Assembly (NCBI GenBank): GCA_964006375.1
Contig: OZ023269.1
Coordinates: 64,414,029 to 64,478,028, forward strand
DNA: 64,000 nt
Source: Tillus elongatus
Taxonomy: Eukaryota > Arthropoda > Insecta > Coleoptera > Cleridae
Direction: 5' to 3'
The notes beneath the pieces are model-generated. The model was not told the DNA's origin, made no database searches, and saw nothing but the letters and a program-made list of their open reading frames with translations. This document shows, piece by piece, positions 48,488 through 61,599 of the stretch. The translations under genes and the position numbers were made by a program. Numbering within the stretch: the stretch's first letter is position 1; every line of letters starts with the position of its first letter.

Positions 48488-51400
48488 TAAGGCACTCCCT
48501 CCACGCGGCAGGAGACGAGAGCCACCTAACACGCCGCCTTTTTATTTTTGATAGACGCTCCAATATGAAATTTCTAATCGACTCTGGAGCGGATATTTCA
48601 GTTATTCCACCCACTCACGACCAACGGAAATTTCAATCGAAACGCACCTTATATGCTGCAAACGGGACCCCTATTCATACCTATGGCGAACAATTATTAG
48701 ATTTGGATCTAGGTTTACGCCGTAGGTTCTGCTGGCCCTTCACACTTGCCGATATCAAGCAACCAATTATAGGCGCTGATTTTCTAGCAGAGTTTGCTTT
48801 ACTTGTGGATATGAAACATAGACGTTTAATCGATACAAAGACAAACCTCTCTAAGGCCGGTGCTAACCCACCACCAGGATTTAATTCTAAAATTCATCTC
48901 GTAGACCCGACACACCAGTACTTCAAATTGCTACAACAATTTCCTGACCTTTTTAAGGAAACTTCTTCTAGCAACCTTCCAGAGGTTGAGTTCTTCCATA
49001 CTATAAGTACGGAAGGACCACCTGTCACTGCAAAAGCTAGAAGATTGCCCCCGGAAAAGCTAGCTCAAGCAAAGCTAGAATTCCAGCACATGATGGACTT
49101 GGGAATTTGTAGACCCTCCAAAAGTCCATGGTCAAGCCCCCTCCACATGGTGCAAAAAAAGGATGGCTCATGGAGACCATGTGGGGATTACCGAGCACTA
49201 AACGCTAAAACAATCCCAGACAAATATCCCATTCCAAATTTGCAGGATTTTAATGCCCAGTTAGAAGGCAAACGTATTTTTTCAAAATTAGATATCATTC
49301 GCGCTTTCCATCCCATCCCAGTAGCACCTCAAGATATTCCCAAAACAGCAGTCATAACTCCATTTGGGTTATTCGAATTTGTTAAAACCCCATTTGGCCT
49401 TCGTAATTCAGCAAAAAACATTTCAAAGATATTTACATTCAATTTTAAGACATCTTGACTTTGCCTACTCCTATCTTGACGATATTCTCGTTGCATCAGC
49501 CTCTGAAAAAGAACATCAAGAGCATCTAGCAAAACTTTTTCAGACACTTCAAGACAACGGCATCCGTATCAATTCATCCAAATGTGAATTCGGAGTGGCC
49601 GAAATTTCATTTTTAGGTTTTCGTGTAAATAAATCTGGATTATTTCCACTTCCTGAACGCATCAAAGCTATTACCGACCTACCTCTTCCCGATACCATTG
49701 AAAAACTCAGAAGATTTCTAGGTCTCATAAATTTCTACCGTCGTTCTCTTCCACGTGCTGCGGAAATTCAGCAACCACTATTCGACCTCTGCCAGAATCC
49801 CAAAAAACGCGACAAACGTAAAATCGAGTGGACTCCTCAGACTCGAGAAGCATTCGAACGTTTGAAAGAGGCACTAAAAAACGCTACACTAATAGCTCAT
49901 CCGTCTTCTTCGCTACCACTGATTCTCCATGTCGATGCTTCTGATTATGCCGTAGGCGCTTCCCTCCAACAACTACGTGATCAAACACTAGAACCCCTAG
50001 GCTTCTACTCTAAAAAGCTTACTTCAGCCCAAAAATCTTACAGCACCTACGATCGCGAACTTCTAGCTGCTTATCAGGCAGTTAAATACTTTAGATATAC
50101 CCTAGAAGGTCGCCATTTCACCATTTATACGGACCACAAACCTTTGACATACGCTTTTGAACAACGCGTCGATAAAGCATCCCCAAGGCAACTACGACAT
50201 TTAGACTTCCTAGGTCAATTTACCACAGACATTCGCTACATACCAGGTCCTACAAACATTCCCGCAGACTATTGTTCTCGCATTGAAACAATTTCACTTT
50301 CTTCTACTGTGTCACTCCAAGAAATTGCGCAAGCTCAGTCATCTTGTGAGGAACTCAAACACCTTCTGCAGTCTAAATCTTCCTCATACAAATTTCAAAA
50401 CATGCCTCTTGACAACGGAACGAATCTTATTTGCGATTCTTCTTCAAAGAAACTTCGCCCATTCATTCCGCTCAAATTTCGCCGAAAGATTTTCGATTCT
50501 ATCCACAATTTATCTCACCCAGGCATATCAGCTTCAGTCGATCTGGTCCAGGATAGATTTTGTTGGCCCAAATTGAAACGCGATGTAACTCTTTGGTCTA
50601 AAACTTGCATTCCCTGCCAGAAAGTCAAGATATGGAGACACACTTCCAGTGCCATTGGACAATACACCCCAGCCATGAGAAGATTCTCACATATAAATGT
50701 TGACATTGTGGGACCATTACCAGCATCACAAGGTCAACGCTATTTGTTAACAATAATAAACAGATTTTCTCGATGGCCCGAAGCAATTCCATTGTCAGAT
50801 ATTACAGCAGAAACAGTAGCGAACACTATTTTATCATGCTGGATCTCTCGTTTCGGTGTTCCGCAATACATCACCACAGACAGAGGTAAACAATTCGATT
50901 GCCACCTTTTCACACACCTCACTAAAACACTAGGTGCAGACCACATCAAGACCACAGCTTACCACCCAGCAGCAAATGGTGTAATCGAGAGATGGCATAG
51001 AGTTCTGAAACAGGCCTTGAAAGCTCATATGGACGAAAACTGGGTCGCTAAATTGCCAATTGTGTTACTAGGACTCAGATCGTACATAATTCCAGAATAT
51101 CGCTCAACACCCGCTGAAATAGTCTACGGAGAATCAATCAAACTTCCCACCGACTTTTTCAACAGCACACAAGCTCATGATGTTCCATCACTTATATCTC
51201 AGCTGAAAGAAGACATAAGGAAACTTCGACCAGTACCTTTTAAACATCATACTGCAAAAAAGGTATTTGTCCATCCTAAGCTTATGGAAGCTCCTTTTGT
51301 TTTTGTTCGCATTGATATTCCGCGAAAAACCCTCGAACCAGTTTATGACGGCCCCTTTGAAGTGTTATCCCGAACTGACAAAGTCTTCAAAATCAAGAAA

Positions 51401-51619
51401 TCACACGGAGAAGAGACAATTTCTGTTGACCGTCTTAAACCCGCATTCATTCTTTGTGATAACGAACAGACAACTTTCCAGCCTCAGAGACATCCTAGTG
51501 AAACTGAAAGTGACAGTGAAAGTCCAACACCTAGTGAAAGTGACAGTGAAGTTCCCGTTCCCGTTCAAACTACACGCCATGGACGTAGAGTTCGATTTCC
51601 ACGAAGATACTTGAACTAA
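48463..51619 (+). pseudogene. pol: Pol of the gypsy element, one frameshift in RT
   Basis: An open frame leads into the aspartic protease (LIDSGADISVIPP, about 48577). RT follows with KDGSWRPCGDYRALN and [16 protein letters not shown]. At the run of six A at 49413-49418 the frame changes from the first to the second, and RT continues with the catalytic YLDDILVAS (about 49471). RNase H has [15 protein letters not shown] and [17 protein letters not shown]. Integrase has a zinc-binding HHCC unit (about 50508-50630), catalytic Asp in NVDIVGP, Asp in TTDRGKQF and Glu in NGVIERWH, and an end [13 protein letters not shown]. All else is intact, so one extra A is the only visible lesion: a real mutation or a sequencing error. 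Confidence 0.9.
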
Positions 51620-51644
51620 TAGCGTTGCCACTGAGAGGGGAGTA

Positions 51645-51955
51645 TGTGGCGGTGGTTCCGACCGCAGTGTTTCCGTCAACACTACTCTATGTTTCTGACA
51701 GCTAAACGTTGCGTTACGTTATTCGACAGCAAGCTGTCAAGAACTACTATATAAGAGACACCAGGGATCTCTCTCTCTCTCTCCTCGCTACTAACCGACA
51801 CAGTGAAGATACGTCTCTCCACGCTCGGTCAGTTATCTGTTATGTGCTGTCTGTGATTGTTTTATAGTTAAATGTATAGTTTATTCAGTTAGTGAAATAA
51901 TAAAGTATATTAAATGTTTACGTATGGATTTAATATCAACAAGTGCAATTAACAT

Positions 51956-51961
<6 letters not shown>
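51645..51961 (+). repeat. 3' LTR of the gypsy element
   Basis: Identical by eye to the 5' LTR across its whole length. It is preceded by the purine-rich GAGAGGGGAGTA (51633-51644), the plus-strand priming tract, and followed by TA repeats. Confidence 0.9.

Positions 51962-52033
<72 letters not shown>
51962..52033. repeat. (TA)n microsatellite, right side of the gypsy insertion site
   Basis: Continues the tract at 47137-47251. Confidence 0.95.
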
Positions 52034-52034
<1 letters not shown>

Positions 52035-54186
52035 GTACATATATACGTCGCCTAACTAAACCAATATTTATTTTAAATATATATCTACTCTTTTGATGAA
52101 CTTCCTAGATAGACAAACTTAACTAAATCCGACCACTGGAGTCGCAACGGGAGTTTTCTTGGGCATCCTACTTCCCTAAGGTGGTCCACTACCGTTTCTT
52201 CCGTCACTTTGATACTTCCACTTTCCCCCAAAATTCCAAGTAAAGTGGTGGCACTCGAGTTAACCCCTTTTCCGACCGAACCAAACACAAATACACTCCA
52301 CCCTTTGGAAGTACACCGTCACAATATGAAAACACAAGTTAATGGTTTAAATTATACACCATCAATTACTTTGATATAGAATGATAATAAGCATTTAAAC
52401 TAATATAGTCGATGTTAAGCATTTATTAACAAACTAGATATCTTCATCTATCTGTTATCAATAAAAATGTACTATTCACATTGATGACTAGTTGAAAAAA
52501 GTACTATAATAATTTCATGCTGTTAAAAATTCGAAAACTATTAAAGGTCTTTCTTATCGCTACAAACTTATGGACTACCACTCATCTGAACAAAATCTCT
52601 CCGTCTCCAATATTCCTGAATTTCCTAGCTGACACGTGACTACTAATATACCCTTTCAATAGCCAATACTTTCCGGACATTTATAGGCCTTGGAAAATTG
52701 CCACGACGTCTAGATGTCACGACGTCTTAAATGCCACAACGATGGCGGTCAAACTGCCCATTAATTCTTTCGAATTGGCATTCAAATTTCGAAACCCATA
52801 TAACTTATTATTGAACAAAACCACGCCTATAACCAGAATTGCGCTTCATGCCAATTAAAACTGAACCACTAATTAAAACTAGAAATATGAAATACAGTAC
52901 TATTAGATTCTCCAGGTACAGGGATACGTCAATCCTGATACAAAAGTGATGATGGTCAATGCGTGATACTAAAATAAAACCTGACACTCGAAGGTTTTTT
53001 AAAAAGGTTTTTAAAAATTTTTATTTGGACATTTATATTAAAAATTGTATTGTTTATATGCAAAAGCAATGCTTTTATGTAAGATACACCGTATACTTTA
53101 TTTTCAACCAATATATTACTATAACTTTAATATTATTTCCTGCCTGACACTTAAACTCTTTAATAAATGCGGAAAAACACGAATATAGATAACCATAAAA
53201 AGGAATTCATAGTCACACATTACGTCTGGTCAGGGTTATTGTAATGTATCTGGATGTAATCGTAGATGTTATTGACACAAATATTAACGAGCGGACCACA
53301 TGAACTGCTCGGAACTTATTTAGCTGTAAAATTAATCACTAATAATTAGGGCACAAAAAATACTATCATTCATACACGTTTACCACCTAAATTAGCCATT
53401 GCATTAATTAGCTACTCCACACTTGATCTTCCGACATCTGTTCAAATTCGGATCTCTTCAATATCACCGCCTCCCCACCACTCTTTCAAGTTTCGAATAT
53501 TCTGGGGCCTTCACGTGGAAGTCGATTTAAGAACAGAGATACCGACCTCTATATCGTACCTATATCCAAACTAACTAAAAAAATACATTTATATTCTGGA
53601 AATGTCCCGATTTAAACTCCTACAGCATTCCATGCCCCCATGTTGTCATATTCCAATTGAGTCTCACTATTCGGGTAACTATGGAGGTCCTAGACCTCCA
53701 TCGTAGGCAAACCAGCATTCAGTGATGGACATTGCACCACAAGCTGCTTCGATACAAAGACGGGAGATCTTTTCGCTCCAATAGCTTACACAGAAAAAAT
53801 CTAATACCACCTCAGCTATCACATACGCTTGCCAATCAACAAATAGAGAAATTAACAAATTAATTAAAGTCTGTCAAACGATGAAACGAGATACTCTGAC
53901 AACACTGCGACCAATTTTCAAGCAATCCTTGCATATCGAATTATCAACTGCTAGATCGACTCGTCGACTGCCAAATAAACGATGTTGTTTACATTTACGT
54001 TCAACTAACCTCACAAAATCTTACCACAAATAATATTGAAAACGACTTAATAAACGTGTGCAAACTATGCACAAAACAAAGCTAGAAACAACCACAGATG
54101 ACCGACTTTACTTACAGGTTATTATGTCAGAACCTTCGTAAATACAATATCTTTATTCTTCTAGAGAAAACCATTGGTGGCCAATA
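52034..54186. other. No recognised gene
   Basis: Two kilobases of unique-looking DNA. A 67-codon minus-strand frame (52288-52085) resembles nothing I know. The words CACGACGTC and GCCACGACGTCTAGATGTCACG near 52700, given here in parts, form a small CG-rich repeat. No RNA or transposon ends were found. Confidence 0.4.
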
Positions 54187-54216
54187 CTGCCCAACTATGG
54201 AGAAAGGCAGTAACTA
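54187..54216. repeat. Left terminal inverted repeat of the DDE transposon
   Basis: Thirty bases starting CTGCCCAAC. It contains the first GCAGTAA site, so the terminal and subterminal motifs overlap. Confidence 0.85.
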
Positions 54217-54885
54217 GCAAAAAAACCGAAATGCATGTTTGGGTACCATTGAATATAATACATTATTTTGTACCCGAATTCGACGCAAAAAAGCAGTAAC
54301 TTATTATACTTTGTACACAAATTCGATAAAACAGTTACTGCTTTCTGAAAAAACTAAGCGTTTGCAAGTCAGAATGGCAGTAAGCGCAATATACAATACA
54401 AAAAGGCAGTATTTGTCATGCAGCTTGTTAGATGCCTTTTTGTGTTGCATCAGTCGATTTTTAAATTTGACTTACTGCTTTATTACACTTCTTTCATAAA
54501 AAATACTTTTAGAATAGAAACGTTTTCTATTATAATAAATATTACGTTAACTACTAATGGTAGTTCGATTGAGATGAAACATCGTTGAGACGAAACATCG
54601 ATTTTATCGGTTGGTACTACTAAGTCACGATATTTTCACAACTCTATCTAACTCAAGTGTCACCACTTGTCAGTTTCATTTAAACCGCCGTCAGTCGTTG
54701 TTGTTCGGCACGGTATTTATAAAAATTGAATTTTGTTTGTCATACTGCGTAGAAAATAAAAATTGATAAAAAGCGGTAAGTAATAGTAATGACAATAATA
54801 TACAAATGTCTTTTGTAGTCTAATTCACAATTTGGTTTAACTACTTCAACCTAACTTGTCTAAATACAATTTTTTTTTCCAACAG

Positions 54886-57297
54886 GCTGACAAGAAATGA
54901 ACTTATATTAGAAATCGCTCTTAAAAAGCAACATTTGGAAAAAAGTACAATAATTACTAATCCAAGACACATGACGACTCCTGTTAATAATACGAGTATT
55001 ATTGAAGAAGCTCTCAAACATGACATTATAATACATGATGAAGGTGAAACCGGTAAGTGGATTATGGACTTTTTTTGACTACCGTACCCGCTTCCCGGAC
55101 GCTTTTTCTTTGAGAAAGTAGCGCTTCCCGGCCTAGCCCAGAAAATTTGTGAGAAGTTTGATGTTTTTTCTTCTTTTCAGATGATTTGGCTTCAAACATA
55201 TCAGATTCAACAAACATTGAACCTGAAGAACACGAGCGACTTAAAATCTTAGGAGTTGAGACAGATTTTCAAAATGAATCAAAAATTTTTAAAGAGCCTA
55301 GTATTATAGTAAACATGTTAAGAAACGAGGAAAAAGAGTTTGAAATACCATTGTTACACTTGTTGCAGGCATAAATTATGATGTGCTCGCAGAAGGAGCT
55401 CAATCCCCAAGCCAAGACGATATTCTTAGAAATGAAGCAGACAATGGACACTCACACCCCATGGAAGTCTCGATGGAAGTTGAAAAGGCACAAACTCAGA
55501 TGAAGAAGCAGACAATGAAGAAACACACCCCGTGGAAGCCTCAGTGGAAACTGGAAAGGCAAGCTCAAATGATGACATGTCTCTGTCGGAATTTCGAAAT
55601 GCTGCAAAAAGAAACATTAAAAAACGAAAACACACCATGTGTAGAAAAGAAAGAGCTAAACTAAAAGCTAGAAGCAAGCACCCACTTTGAGATCCCTGCA
55701 AAACGACATGCAACAAGGGGTGCAATAATCTAATAGGTTTTGATCAGCGTAAATCAATACACCAAAACTATTGGCTACTATCTTGGAATGATCAGCGAAA
55801 ATTCATACTAAATTCATGTTTACGGGTGCTAGTTAAGAGAAGGACAAAAACTGACAATTCACAAAGGAACATGACATTTTGCTACAGACTACTACAAGAG
55901 TCTGGAAATTATGTGGATGTTTGTAAAACATATTATCTGGGGACACTTGGATACCATCACAAGAATGATAAAGTGATTTTTAGCGTGCTACATAAATGTG
56001 CAGCAGGTTCTATCATTCCAAACGAGGACCAAAGAGGAAAAAACCCACCTCCTAACAAACTTGATAGGCAAGTGATATTGGCTCATGTAAATTCAATCCA
56101 TCAATATCCCACTATCGTTGAGAACATGCACCCAGAGTTAAATATTTATCTAGCGATGTTACGGTAATATAAAGTAGTACGGGTACGAAGCTTACCGCAA
56201 AATACTGTTTACTGAAAATATTAGATTTACTAAACTTGGAAATGAGGAGTGCGAGAACTGTGAAATGATGGACCTGCATCCCCATAAGCGTGAAGACATT
56301 GATCCAGAATGTGACACATGTAAAAAATGGTCAGACCATATAACCCGTGCAAATACTGCGCGTCATTTATACCAAAAACATGCAGCTATTGAATATGAAT
56401 CAAAAACTATTTGTGTTTCGGCAGATTTGGAAAAAATAATAATGCTGCCTAGAATGGAAAACTTTTTAAAAGTTTTGTTTACACAGACTCGTTTTATACA
56501 ACGAAACATTTGTGCCCCTTGGGACAAAAAACAAAAAGGTTCTGTCCGTTGCAGTTGTTTGGCACGAAGCTATTCGTGACCGGGGAAAAGAGGAACTAGT
56601 CAGCAGGTTCTTTCAGTTTACACATCATAATCGTGACGCAGAACATTTTATATTCTGGTTGGATAATTGTTCAGCTCAGAATAAAAACTGGGCCTTTATA
56701 TCGTTCCTCATCTATATTGTCAATTCATCTAAGATAGCTGCTATGACGATCTTAGTGAACTATTTCGAGCCAGGGCACACTTTCATGTCAGCCGATTCCC
56801 TGCATCACCAAACAGAATTGTCATTGAAGCGACAAAAAAAAAACACAAGATTTCAATGACTTTGTTCAAGCAATACAAAAGTCAAACAGTGGTAAAATTA
56901 CAACAAAAGTTATGAATATTGATGATTTTTATGATTTTAAAGATTTTTCTTCTGCCCATAAAAGAAACACAATCGAAAACGAAAAAATACTTTTGTCCAA
57001 TGTTAACCAAGTGAAGGTCTGTCGAGGCTATTTCGATTTACAGATTAAGTCTGACCTAAATTCTAGTGAGTTTAAAATACTTAATTTTCTACGAGGCGAC
57101 GTATACAAGAAAAAATACATTTCAGATCCAGCCTGCCACAGTATTCCATGTGGAATAACTGAAGAAAAAAAGGACGGTATAATAAAAAAATTATTAGGAC
57201 TTATGGACGACAACACGAAGGAATTTTGGTTAAACTTGCCAGTTACTATTAACGCCGAAATTGTTAAAAAAACCTGCAATAAAAGAAGATCTAAATA
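54886..57297 (+). pseudogene. DDE transposase relic (DUF7869-like), spliced
   Basis: An acceptor TTTTTTTTTCCAACAG ends at 54885. The exon continues to 55052 and is joined to 55181 over a 128-bp intron (GTAAGT to TTCTTTTCAG), with the frame kept. After that, frames change repeatedly. A Glu/Lys-rich block with an internal duplication lies at 55383-55660. SWNDQRKFILNSCLR comes next, and then TYYLGTLGYHHKNDKVIFSV, a C-x2-C zinc unit (PECDTCKKWSDH) and a first Asp in VSADLEK. A second Asp lies in FWLDNCSAQNKNW (about 56660) and a third acidic site in GHTFMSADSLHHQTE (about 56775). The end (56912-57298) is open and includes DFYDFKDFS. This pattern is that of an insect transposase family annotated as DUF7869. 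At least six breaks disable it. Confidence 0.75.
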
Positions 57298-57698
57298 AAA
57301 AGATGTACTTGTTATTAACTGTGTTTTATGTTCGTTTGTATATTTAAATCTAAATAAAAAGATATTAGTAAAAACTAGTTATTAACTGTGTTTTGTGTTT
57401 GTATATTTATTACATTTTGCAATGAAAAAAGGCAGTAAATTTAAAAACAACGCAAAAAAGCAGCATATGCCACTTACTGCTTTTAATAATGAATAAAGAA
57501 TTACTTAAATCAATGGAATGAAGCAGTTAGTGTATTTATTTATTCATATGCCATTTATTTTGTTTTTTTGGTTATTAAAACTAAATGCGGAGACCCTTTT
57601 TTAATGACAAAGCTGGGTTTTGCTAGTAATCTGCCTTGGGAAGCCTTCGGCTAAAGCCATCAAAGTTAAACTCGATTTGCCACAGATTTGTTGGTTAG

Positions 57699-57728
57699 TA
57701 GTTACTGCCTTTCTCCATAGTTGGGCAG
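57699..57728. repeat. Right terminal inverted repeat of the DDE transposon
   Basis: Exact complement of 54187-54216. AATA follows. Confidence 0.85.
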
Positions 57729-57738
57729 AATAGTAATC

Positions 57739-58260
57739 GTATACAATTGTTTGTCGCACCTTGCACACAGCTATTATTTGGTTGATCATTAATATACGCC
57801 AGATAAAGGCGGACAACTTTGAACACCTCCAGTTGTCTTCTTAGTCTGACGAGCAAGTCTTTTCTGTCCACTTTTGTTAATAATTGGGTTTGTTTAACGA
57901 AGGGCAGTCCTAGCGGTTATATGAAAGGTGTTGATGTTATTGGCTCTTTAGAAGTCTTGTCCGCGGTAGGATTAATAGTATCTCCTTTAACAAATGTCAC
58001 TGTATACAAATGTTTGTCGCACCCTGCACACATATTATTTGGTTGATCATTAATATACGCCAGATAAAGGCGGACAGCTTTGAACACCTGCAGTTGTCTT
58101 CTTAGTCTGGCGAGCAAGTATCTTCCGTCCACTTTTGTTAATAATTTGGTTTGTTTAATGAAGTGTAGTCCTAGCGGTTATATGAAAGGTGTTGATATTA
58201 TCGGCTCTTTAGAAGTCTTGTCCGCTAGGATTAAGAGCATCTCCTTTAACAAATGTCACT
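57739..58260. repeat. Tandem duplication, unit about 261 bp
   Basis: GTATACAATTGTTTGTCGCA at 57739 is repeated as GTATACAAATGTTTGTCGCA at 58002. The following 250 bp match closely in both copies. On the minus strand each copy has an open segment with RRQLQVFKAVRLYLAYINDQ and VTFVKGD, which may be a duplicated exon or an unidentified element. The transposon before it inserted next to the first copy. Confidence 0.8.
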
Positions 58261-59640
58261 GGTTTGGGTAGATATTGGCCTATACCCTGTCTTGATACTT
58301 TGTCATTAAAGTCGAGGTTGTTGACTGTTGGGCTGACAGCTGCAGAATGTTTTTTGGTTGTGATTTTTATCTTGTCCCTCATTTCTTCCTTCTTATGTCT
58401 GATGTGCATCCTGAAAGTTGGTATGTTTAGCGAAACTAGTTGTGGGAGAAATAGTATACTTTGTGCATCGAAAATAGCGATGATTTCCTTTATCTACTGT
58501 TATATGGAACGACTGAGATGCTTTCCATTGCGTGAGGAGTGTAGTATATCGTATCCTCAAACGTTTGAACAAAGATGCCTAAAACTACAGCTAACAATTT
58601 TTCTGCATATGCAAGTTTTAATCCTAGCTTCTAGTTGTTGATGCAGGATAGTGTTTTGCTATTCCGGACCTCCTGATCAGGGGTCCTATGTGTTACCGTA
58701 TAGTTATTAATGCCTGATTTGTTCTCTACAAGGCCTACGATCAACTGTAGTTTAAAATATGGAGGCGTATTAAGGACGTGTACGTATCGTCTATCGTAGC
58801 TAACATTCCTTTCATAAATATATCGGGTGTCAGAAAACTCATTGTTATTTTCGGTTTGAGATATCCATCTGTCAGGTGGACCAGTTTGGTGGAATGTTTT
58901 TGCTCCTGGGCGCAGATTGGTCTATTTTGATAATTTTAGTGATATTGTACTTAATTCTTCTTCAAGTTTTTTAAGGTGCTTTTTAAGCATTGCGTAGCAG
59001 AATGATATGTCTCAATACTAATTGGTTATTTGTTTTTAGCGTCCTGCTGATAAAAACTGACGCTAACCCCTTAAGTGGGCCTGTGCATTATAGTGCACGC
59101 GGGTATCTACCCCACGCGGTGGGTCCATGCACAAAAGTGCCTCTATGAAATAACATAATAAATATAGTGTATTTCAACTGGTTTAAGTTAACTTTATTCG
59201 AGACCCCAAGCGACACCTATTAGTAAATAGAAATACTAATATAGAGATGTCTAAGTAGTCAAAAAAATTAAATATGCAGAACTCTGAAAGATCGTTGTGA
59301 ACCAGTAGCGTACATATATATTGTATGTTGCCCCGTAGTGATCTGCAATGCGGGACCAAAACGCATATATTTCCTATTGATTTGATGATTTAGATTCCTT
59401 GACAGAATATAATTCTATATACTACGAACAAACTGTTTGTTAAAAGATGGCACCAGCAATTATTATATATTTTTAGTGACAATAAACGAAGTTTTGAACA
59501 ATGAATAAAGCGCACATGCTTGGCAATTGGAAAGGTTTTTTATTGGAAAAAAATACCAGAGAAAGACAGCCCCTTGTTCCGTATTCCATTAGTCGACTTT
59601 TAGCAACCGTACAGCAGTGTATTTGGATTAATTTATAAGA
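58261..59640. other. No recognised gene
   Basis: A plus-strand frame of 125 codons at 58264-58641 is hydrophobic and Cys-rich but overlaps the opposite-strand continuation of the duplicated frame, so it is probably chance. Near 59070-59140 GTGCATTATAGTGCACG and CCCACGCGGTGGG form short inverted pairs in a GC-richer patch. Confidence 0.35.
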
Positions 59641-59644
59641 CTCA

Positions 59645-60570
59645 TCGTGCATTCTGAAACTTTAGCGAACTTTTATAGTTGTGAATGATTTACAGTATTC
59701 TTATGTCTTATGATTTTTTGTTTTATTTAAAAAAATGGTGCTGCAAATTAAATCACAACTTCCATATAGTTGTGGTACTTTATTCTCTTCAGAAAGACAT
59801 TCTCATGGAATGAATTTATGATCCATGACTTGACCACAAAGAACATATTCGTATTCCTGTACCCATAAACTTTTGAAACGTTATATTACTTGAGTTTTAA
59901 CGAAAAAATGTAAATTTTCACCATATCACCCCTCATTTATCCGCTACCCCCTGAAGCGATGTTACTCAAAAACAGTTCTAAGCTTTCTTTTGTCAGGCGC
60001 TAACTGGATACCAAATTCGAAAATGATACCTCAATTCGTTCGAAAGTTGTTGCGCCTACACACTGACCGACCGACAAACAGACCTACAGACAAAAATTTA
60101 TATAGCATAGATTACCAAATGTTTGATGAAATTGAAAGTTTTATAATAAACAAACCCTAAAACGCCATATTACTCGAGTTCTAACGAAAAAATGTCAATT
60201 TTCATCAAAACACCCCCCATTCATCCCCTACTCCGTGGAGAGATTTTACTCAAAAACAATTTAAACCGTTCGTTTGTAGGGTGCTAACTGCATACCAAGT
60301 TTGAAGACGATACCTCAATTAATTCTAAAGTTATCGTGGCTACAAACAGACAGACATACAGGCCGACAGACAAAAAAAATTCGTTCCCAAAACATGTGTT
60401 CTATATGTATTGACACTTTTTACAACGCTTAAGCGAAAAAAAATTGAAATTTTTGCCGCCGATGCGATACTTCCACACGTTGTGGAAGTAATTGTATGTT
60501 TAGTGAATCCTTACTATTTTATAGGACGCGTCGTGCATTCTGAAACTTTAGCGAACTTTTATAGTTGTGA
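59645..60570. repeat. Arthropod-type repeat with internal tandem copies
   Basis: CGTGCATTCTGAAACTTTAG and the next 20 bases occur at 59645 and again at 60530. Between them a unit of about 285 bp is present twice (from about 59870 and from about 60155), each with ATATTACT-GAGTT, AACGAAAAAATG and GGTGCTAACTG-like words. Each unit ends in CAGACAGACAGAC-type runs. The ends in (CAGA)n-like tails suggest a SINE-like or satellite origin. It is non-coding. Confidence 0.7.
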
Positions 60571-60638
60571 ATAATTTACAAGTATTATTGTTAAAACCTT
60601 AAATAAAGGCTTCTCTTGAGACAACAAAACTGATTAAA

Positions 60639-60684
60639 TTTCCCAATGCGTTTCGGCCCACTAAGTGGCAATCTTCAGGGGAAA
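60639..60684 (-). ncRNA. Hammerhead-like motif in the left PLE-1 repeat
   Basis: Minus strand: stem I TTTCCC (60684-60679) pairs with GGGAAA (60644-60639). Core boxes CTGAAGA (60678-60672) and GAAA (60653-60650 region) are present, and CCAC-TTA-GTGG forms the top of stem II. The lower part of stem II has mismatches, and stem III (ACGCAT) has one. The equivalent on the plus strand at about 62966-63010 keeps the core but has lost stem I. It is a decayed ribozyme. Confidence 0.55.
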
Positions 60685-61599
60685 AATCTAGAAACACGAT
60701 AAAAATATTTTCAGAAAAACATCGTTTTTCTGGTAGGCAATTGTGCCGGTTAGAGCACAATGGCACACTCTCTACAGAAACGTCAAGGTTAAAATCCAAA
60801 ATCACGCAGTAAAAAGCAAACTAAAAGTCAAATTAAAGCTAAGAGTGCTACAGTAAAAACCTAAGCAGTTACAATAACACAAGTTAAAAACTAAGTTAAA
60901 GTTAAAACATACAGTCAAAATGAATTAAAATATCAGAGTAACTGACAAGCACAGCAAGCCAAAGAACAAGTGCAAAAAGTCTATTTAAAAAAAAATTAAA
61001 GTCTATTGCGGAATTGAATAAGCCAACGCGCAACCTGATAGGGTAAACACAACAGATGGCAAACACAATCAAGCAGAAACCCCACGAGAACTATTAAGGT
61101 GTAGACATTCGCAAAATATTAAATGAGAAAAATAAAATGGAATCTATACTTACTTTTCAATTCTTGAAAATTGAAGTTGAAACTATACAAAAGGTTAACC
61201 AGGCTCAAACTTCATCTGTTGCACTAAAGGACCAACACTACATCTGCATTTGCCAGAAATCTATTTTCAAACAAAACCTAATGAATATGAACGGCGATTT
61301 AATTAAACAGCAGAAACAAAGGTCAGCCATTATGCAAACTTGAACAGGCAGGAGGCACTGGCGCAAGTGCAGAACAATAAATCAGAAATAAATGACAGAA
61401 GCGACATATGTCAACGGCAAAACGAGTAGTAATGGAAGGGGAGCCATAGAACAGCCATCTTCACATTCATCATAACTCTGGCCAAAGAGAATACGTAGAG
61501 TTCAGTAGCACTAGTTCACGGGATGGTCGTACAATGAAGTAAAGTTCGTTATGTCGGTATTGGATAAGTTCAAAACGTCACTGGTATAGTAGTTGACGT

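Larger units (their letters stand above)
54187..57728 (+). mobile_element. DDE DNA transposon, 3.5 kb, with inverted ends and AATA duplication
   Basis: The left end CTGCCCAACTATGGAGAAAG, with ten further matching bases, reappears inverted at 57699-57728, giving a perfect 30-bp inverted repeat. AATA precedes (54183-54186) and follows (57729-57732), a likely 4-bp target duplication. GCAGTAA or its complement occurs at 54207, 54293, 54335, 54377, 54472, 57432, 57474 and 57702, clustered near both ends, which looks like subterminal transposase-binding sites. The transposase relic lies between. Superfamily is not certain. Confidence 0.85.

Noticed and set aside
59060..59150. Possible tRNA-like fold with GTGCAC and CCCACGCGG words
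   Set aside because: Short inverted pairs do not form a cloverleaf, and no A-box or B-box consensus is seen.
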